Shown here: one piece after another, positions 6,043 to 8,837 of the stretch
How positions within the stretch are numbered: the first letter of the stretch is position 1
Layout of the letters: each line of letters opens with the position of its first letter
Assembly (NCBI GenBank): GCA_958431945.1
Contig: CAUASQ010000068.1
Location: 1 to 8,837 of the forward strand
DNA from: an uncultured Collinsella sp.
GTDB lineage: Bacteria > Actinomycetota > Coriobacteriia > Coriobacteriales > Coriobacteriaceae
Direction of reading: 5' to 3'
DNA: 8,837 nt
Notes under the pieces: model-generated
The model's input: only the letters and a program-made list of their open reading frames with translations
The model's database searches: none
Told to the model about the DNA's origin: nothing
Translations under genes and position numbers: made by a program

Positions 6043-7685
6043 TGGCTCGGTTGGACAGGGGCCCGGTGTCGGGCGTTGCGTGCGGCCCGGATATGCCAGC
6101 GATTGAGGTGCGGAGCCTGAGCTTTGCCTACCCCGATGCTGATGCTGCGGTGCTCGAGGGGCTCGACTGGTCTGTTCCCCAAGGTGCATTTGCGCTGCTT
6201 GTTGGCGGTACCGGATCGGGTAAGTCGACGCTGCTGTCGCTGCTCAAGCCCGAGATCGCTCCGGTGGGCGAGCGCACTGGCGATGCGCGCGTGCTGGGCG
6301 AGCCCGTCGCCGACATGGATGTGCGGGCATCGGCGGAGCGCGTGGGTTATGTGTTCCAGGATCCCGAGAACCAGATCGTGTGCGAGGCCGTGTGGCACGA
6401 GATGGCGTTTGGCCTGGAAAACTTAGGCATGTCGCGTGACGAGATGCGCCGTCGCGTGGCCGAGACCAGCTATTTCTTTGGGTTGGAGGATTGGCTCCAC
6501 CGCGATACCGATACGCTTTCGGGCGGACGCAAACAGCTGCTGTCGCTGGCAGCTGTGCTGGCGTTGCGCCCGCGCGTGCTGCTGCTCGACGAGCCCACGT
6601 CCCAACTGGACCCCGTTGCCGAGAAGAGTTTTCTGCATGCGCTGTTTCGCGTGAATCGCGAGTTGGGCTGCACGGTTGTCGTGGCCACGCACCAGCCGCG
6701 CCCGATGCTCGAATACGCGACGTGCGCGTACCGGATTGAGGGCGGGCGCGTGCGCGAGGTGGCGGATATGGCATCTTTGGGACGCCGAGAATCGCTGTTT
6801 TCCGATGACACGTTGGGGTGGGGTGCCATCCGATGTGCAAAAAACGGAGTATTCAGCAGGCGTGAGGACAATTTGGGCTCTCTGGAGCCGCCCGGGGACG
6901 TATCGAGCGCGAAAAAAAGTTTGGAATTGGACAAATCGTCCGAATTTGTGGCGCAAACGTCGCTCGAGAACGGCTTGGAAGCCTTCTCGCGCACGGATGG
7001 AAGCAGAATACTCCAAAAAATGCACGGCGGGTCGGCTACCACCCTGTCGGAAGGCTGGTTTCGCTACGATCGAGCGTCCGGCTGGGTGCTGCGCGGGCTC
7101 GATGCGTCGTTTTCGGCCGGTGCGGTGCATGCGATCGTGGGCGGCAACGGATGCGGTAAGTCGACGATACTCTCGGTGCTGGCGAAGACCGCCAAGCTGC
7201 AGCGCGGCCGCATGGTGCGCGGAGCGGCCTCGGCGGCGCTGCTGCCTCAGAATCCCAAAGCATTGCTGGTTGCCGAGACGGTTCGCGATGAGCTGATGGA
7301 ATGGGCCTCGACCTGCGGATATGACGAGAACTTGGCGCGGGAGCGTGCGGCGAGCTTGGGGTTGTCGGGTCTGGATGGACGCCATCCGTACGATCTTTCG
7401 GGCGGGCAGCGTCAACTGCTTGCATTGGCAAAACTGCTGCTAATCGGCCCCGAACTGCTATTGCTCGATGAGCCCACCAAGGGTCTAGACCTGTTCAGCC
7501 GCCGCACCATCGCCCGCGCCCTGCGTGACCATGCGAAGGCTGGCGGCACCGTCATCATGGCTACGCACGATTTGGACTTTGCCGAGCAGGTAGCCGACGA
7601 CGTCGCCATGATGTTTGACGGCGAGATTGCCTGCATGGAGCCGCCGGCCGACTTCTTTGCCGACAACGTGTTCTATAGGGCGTGA
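6042..7685 (+). CDS. Duplicated ECF transporter ATPase (two ABC domains), CbrU-like
   Basis: The 547-residue protein fuses both ATPases that power an ECF importer. Domain 1 has Walker A GGTGSGKST (55-63), Q-loop Gln106 in FQDPENQ, signature LSGGRKQ (159-165), Walker B ending Asp183-Glu184, and switch His217. Domain 2 has Walker A GGNGCGKST (367-375), signature LSGGQRQ (452-458), Walker B Asp476-Glu477, and His509. All catalytic residues are present in both halves; only the first signature is modified (Arg for the usual Gln). A long polar linker, about residues 265-328, joins the domains and corresponds to the palindromic block at 6835-7025, which is visibly less GC-rich than the rest. The start overlaps the preceding stop by one base and has AAGAGG eight bases upstream. 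The gene is followed after four bases by the S component. Confidence 0.96.
   Translation: MARLDRGPVSGVACGPDMPAIEVRSLSFAYPDADAAVLEGLDWSVPQGAFALLVGGTGSGKSTLLSLLKPEIAPVGERTGDARVLGEPVADMDVRASAERVGYVFQDPENQIVCEAVWHEMAFGLENLGMSRDEMRRRVAETSYFFGLEDWLHRDTDTLSGGRKQLLSLAAVLALRPRVLLLDEPTSQLDPVAEKSFLHALFRVNRELGCTVVVATHQPRPMLEYATCAYRIEGGRVREVADMASLGRRESLFSDDTLGWGAIRCAKNGVFSRREDNLGSLEPPGDVSSAKKSLELDKSSEFVAQTSLENGLEAFSRTDGSRILQKMHGGSATTLSEGWFRYDRASGWVLRGLDASFSAGAVHAIVGGNGCGKSTILSVLAKTAKLQRGRMVRGAASAALLPQNPKALLVAETVRDELMEWASTCGYDENLARERAASLGLSGLDGRHPYDLSGGQRQLLALAKLLLIGPELLLLDEPTKGLDLFSRRTIARALRDHAKAGGTVIMATHDLDFAEQVADDVAMMFDGEIACMEPPADFFADNVFYRA
6835..7025. repeat. Palindromic element embedded in the ATPase linker
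   Basis: GTGCAAAAAACGGAGTATTC at 6835-6854 faces an inverted counterpart at 7006-7025 (14 of 20 positions pair: 5 at the outer end and 9 contiguous at the inner end). The 191-bp interval also holds GGCTC/GAGCC (6876-6880 with 6885-6889), TCGAGCG/CGCTCGA (6903-6909 with 6961-6967), GTTTG/CAAAC (6919-6923 with 6954-6958), an AATTGGAC/GTCC-AATT hairpin near 6925-6946, and CGAGAA-GGCTT/AAGCC-TTCTCG (6965-6989). Such density of nested inverted repeats is unexpected in a coding region. It encodes a polar, serine-rich linker and no conserved ABC residue, and the frame stays open. It resembles, in concept, the Rickettsia palindromic elements that insert in frame into genes. Confidence 0.65.
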
Positions 7686-7689
7686 TGGG

Positions 7690-8403
7690 ATGACGGACTG
7701 TCGTTTCTCGCGTTTGCTTGCAAAACTGGAGATCCCGCTGTTGTTGGCGGTGCCGGCGGTGATGGCTGCCGCGTTGCTGGCGGGTGTTGAGCAGGCAGCG
7801 TTGGCCATGCTGGTTGTGGTGGCGTTGGTGCTTGCGCTGTTCTTTGCGGGCTATGAGGCATCGCGTCCAGGCCTGCGCCAGATTATGCCCACGCTGGTGC
7901 TGGCGGCGCTGGCGGCGGCGGGGCGCATCCTGTTTGGGCCCATTCCCGACTTTAAACCGGTGAGCGCCATCGCCATTATCGCGGGGGCGACGCTTGGCCG
8001 CCGCAATGGTTTTATGGTTGGCGCGCTGGCGGCGCTGACCAGCAATTTCTTTTTTGGACAGGGCATGTGGACGCCGTGGCAGATGTATGCCTGGGGTCTG
8101 GTTGGCTATGTTGGCGGTGCGCTGGCGTATGCGGGTGCGTTCGACCGCGCCGACGGCACCGTGCGCATGCCAGCGCTGCTGGCGTACGGCTTTGCGTCGG
8201 GCCTGCTCTATGGCGTCGTGATCAACGCGTATGACATCATTGGATTTGTACAGCCGCTTACTTGGGCGGGTGCCGTGGCGCGTCTTGCCACGGCAGTGCC
8301 GTTCGATATCACGCACGGCCTTGCGACCTGCGTGTTTTTGGCCGCCTTGTACAAGCCTTGGTGCCGTCGCATCAACCGTGTCGTCGTGAAATACGGACTG
8401 TAG
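7690..8403 (+). CDS. ECF transporter substrate-binding (S) component, CbrT-like
   Basis: This is a 237-residue membrane protein, strongly hydrophobic, with about six membrane segments (near 15-33, 36-55, 65-82, 91-117, 132-150 and 165-185, with further hydrophobic stretches to about 222). The conserved-looking signature region is AAGRILFGPIPDFKPVSAIA (76-95), followed by ATLGRRNGFMVG and FFFGQGMWTPWQMYAWG (120-136), typical of a broad S-component family. The ATG at 7690 follows the ATPase stop by four bases; the Shine-Dalgarno is weak, so translation is probably coupled. T, double ATPase and S in one operon is the layout annotated as CbrV-CbrU-CbrT, a predicted cobalamin transporter. The substrate is inferred from that arrangement and from general resemblance; another vitamin or a cobalamin precursor is possible. 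No regulatory B12 element was seen. Confidence 0.85.
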   Translation: MTDCRFSRLLAKLEIPLLLAVPAVMAAALLAGVEQAALAMLVVVALVLALFFAGYEASRPGLRQIMPTLVLAALAAAGRILFGPIPDFKPVSAIAIIAGATLGRRNGFMVGALAALTSNFFFGQGMWTPWQMYAWGLVGYVGGALAYAGAFDRADGTVRMPALLAYGFASGLLYGVVINAYDIIGFVQPLTWAGAVARLATAVPFDITHGLATCVFLAALYKPWCRRINRVVVKYGL

Positions 8404-8427
8404 GGCATTTCGCGTTCCCACACGAAC

Positions 8428-8490
8428 TTGCGGTGGAATAGTTCTCGTTTTTGGCTATTTGCTGCCCAAACAGGAACTATTCCACCGCAA
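8428..8490. repeat. Perfect 17-bp inverted repeat (REP/MITE-like hairpin)
   Basis: TTGCGGTGGAATAGTTC at 8428-8444 is exactly reverse-complemented at 8474-8490. The 29-base loop contains a further pairing, TTTGG (8450-8454) with CCAAA (8466-8470), so the whole 63 bp can form one long hairpin. It lies 24 bases after the S-component stop. Neither side has a T run after the stem, so it is a poor intrinsic terminator, although it could still block or stabilise convergent transcripts. Confidence 0.8.
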
Positions 8491-8494
8491 CTTA

Positions 8495-8541
8495 TAGGGG
8501 GAGAGGGGTCACATGATCTGTTTTCCTCTGTCCCCTAGAGG
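8495..8541. repeat. Imperfect inverted repeat next to the 17-bp hairpin
   Basis: TAGGGG (8495-8500) and AGAGG (8502-8506) can pair with CCTCT (8525-8529) and CCCCTA (8532-8537). An alternative hairpin pairs CCTCT (8525-8529) with AGAGG (8537-8541). The two folds are mutually exclusive. No T tract follows on either strand. It lies between two convergent genes and may help separate their transcripts. Confidence 0.45.
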
Positions 8542-8553
8542 AATTACTTGGGG

Positions 8554-8837
8554 CTAGAGCTCTAGCGTGAGGGTAACGGGGCAGTGGTCGCTGCCAAAGA
8601 TGTCGCCGCGGATGCCGGTGTCGCGAACGTTGGCGGCGATCGAATCGCTTACCAGAAAGTAATCGATGCGCCAGCCTGCGTTGTTCTTACGGGCATTAAA
8701 GCGGTAGCTCCACCAGCTGTAGACGCCCTCGACGTCGGGATTTGCCGCGCGCCAGGTATCGGTAAAGCCGGCGTCGAGCAGTTCGGTAAACTTGCCGCGC
8801 TCCTCGTCCGAAAAGCCGGCGTTGCCGCGGTTGGACT
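8554..8837 (-). CDS. xth: Exodeoxyribonuclease III (C-terminal part, runs off the window)
   Basis: This is an exonuclease III/AP endonuclease family enzyme, which cuts abasic sites and removes nucleotides from 3' ends during base-excision repair. Only the last 93 complete codons and part of another are present. They contain YSWWSYRFNARKNNAGWRIDYF, ending in the catalytic Asp motif RIDYFLVS, and the terminal GSDHCPV with the Asp-His pair of the active site, followed by VTLTLEL and a TAG stop. The closest family layout is the Gram-positive ExoA/XthA type. The gene converges on the ECF operon, and its 5' end lies beyond the window. Assignment to the family is secure; the exact subtype (xthA or exoA) is not determinable from this fragment. 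Confidence 0.94.
   Translation of the reverse strand, partial: SNRGNAGFSDEERGKFTELLDAGFTDTWRAANPDVEGVYSWWSYRFNARKNNAGWRIDYFLVSDSIAANVRDTGIRGDIFGSDHCPVTLTLEL

Noticed and set aside
8404..8553. Intrinsic terminator of the ECF operon
   Set aside because: Strong hairpins exist, but no T tract follows any stem on the plus strand; they are reported as repeats instead.
1..8837. CRISPR array, tRNA or rRNA genes
   Set aside because: No regularly spaced direct repeats and no tRNA or rRNA signature sequences were found.

Overview
The window looks like chromosome of a high-GC Gram-positive gut actinobacterium of the Coriobacteriia, most likely Collinsella or a close relative. This rests on the GC-rich codon usage, the protein sequence flavour, a coriobacterial-style nuclease-like protein, and a transporter cassette with a duplicated ATPase. 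The genus is an inference; no 16S or other marker is present.

Layout. Positions 1-445 (minus) hold the 5' part of pth (peptidyl-tRNA hydrolase). Positions 560-2280 form a less GC-rich island: two ~200-bp elements with matching terminal inverted repeats (560-763 and 2079-2280) flank a minus-strand gene (797-1924) for a 375-residue protein whose C-terminal half resembles DUF559/Vsr-type nucleases. Positions 2362-3348 (minus) are prs and 3543-4955 (minus) are glmU, each followed by an intrinsic terminator. Positions 5149-8403 (plus) are a compact ECF vitamin-transporter operon: T component, fused double ATPase, S component. This is the arrangement of predicted cobalamin transporters (CbrV-CbrU-CbrT). 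After an intergenic region rich in inverted repeats, the 3' end of an exodeoxyribonuclease III gene (minus) runs off the window at 8554-8837.

How it fits together. glmU makes UDP-GlcNAc for the cell wall, prs makes PRPP, and pth recycles peptidyl-tRNA; glmU-prs-(ctc)-pth is a widely conserved housekeeping order. Here the island sits exactly between prs and pth. Divergent from glmU, the ECF genes are packed with 1-nt and 4-nt junctions and should be co-translated.

The most unusual features are (a) a 191-bp block (6835-7025) inside the linker of the double ATPase, bounded by inverted repeats and full of internal hairpins, which looks like a palindromic element carried in frame inside a protein gene; (b) the two matched inverted-repeat elements around the nuclease-like gene; and (c) a perfect 17-bp inverted repeat at 8428-8490. 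Together they suggest a genome hosting several families of short palindromic elements.
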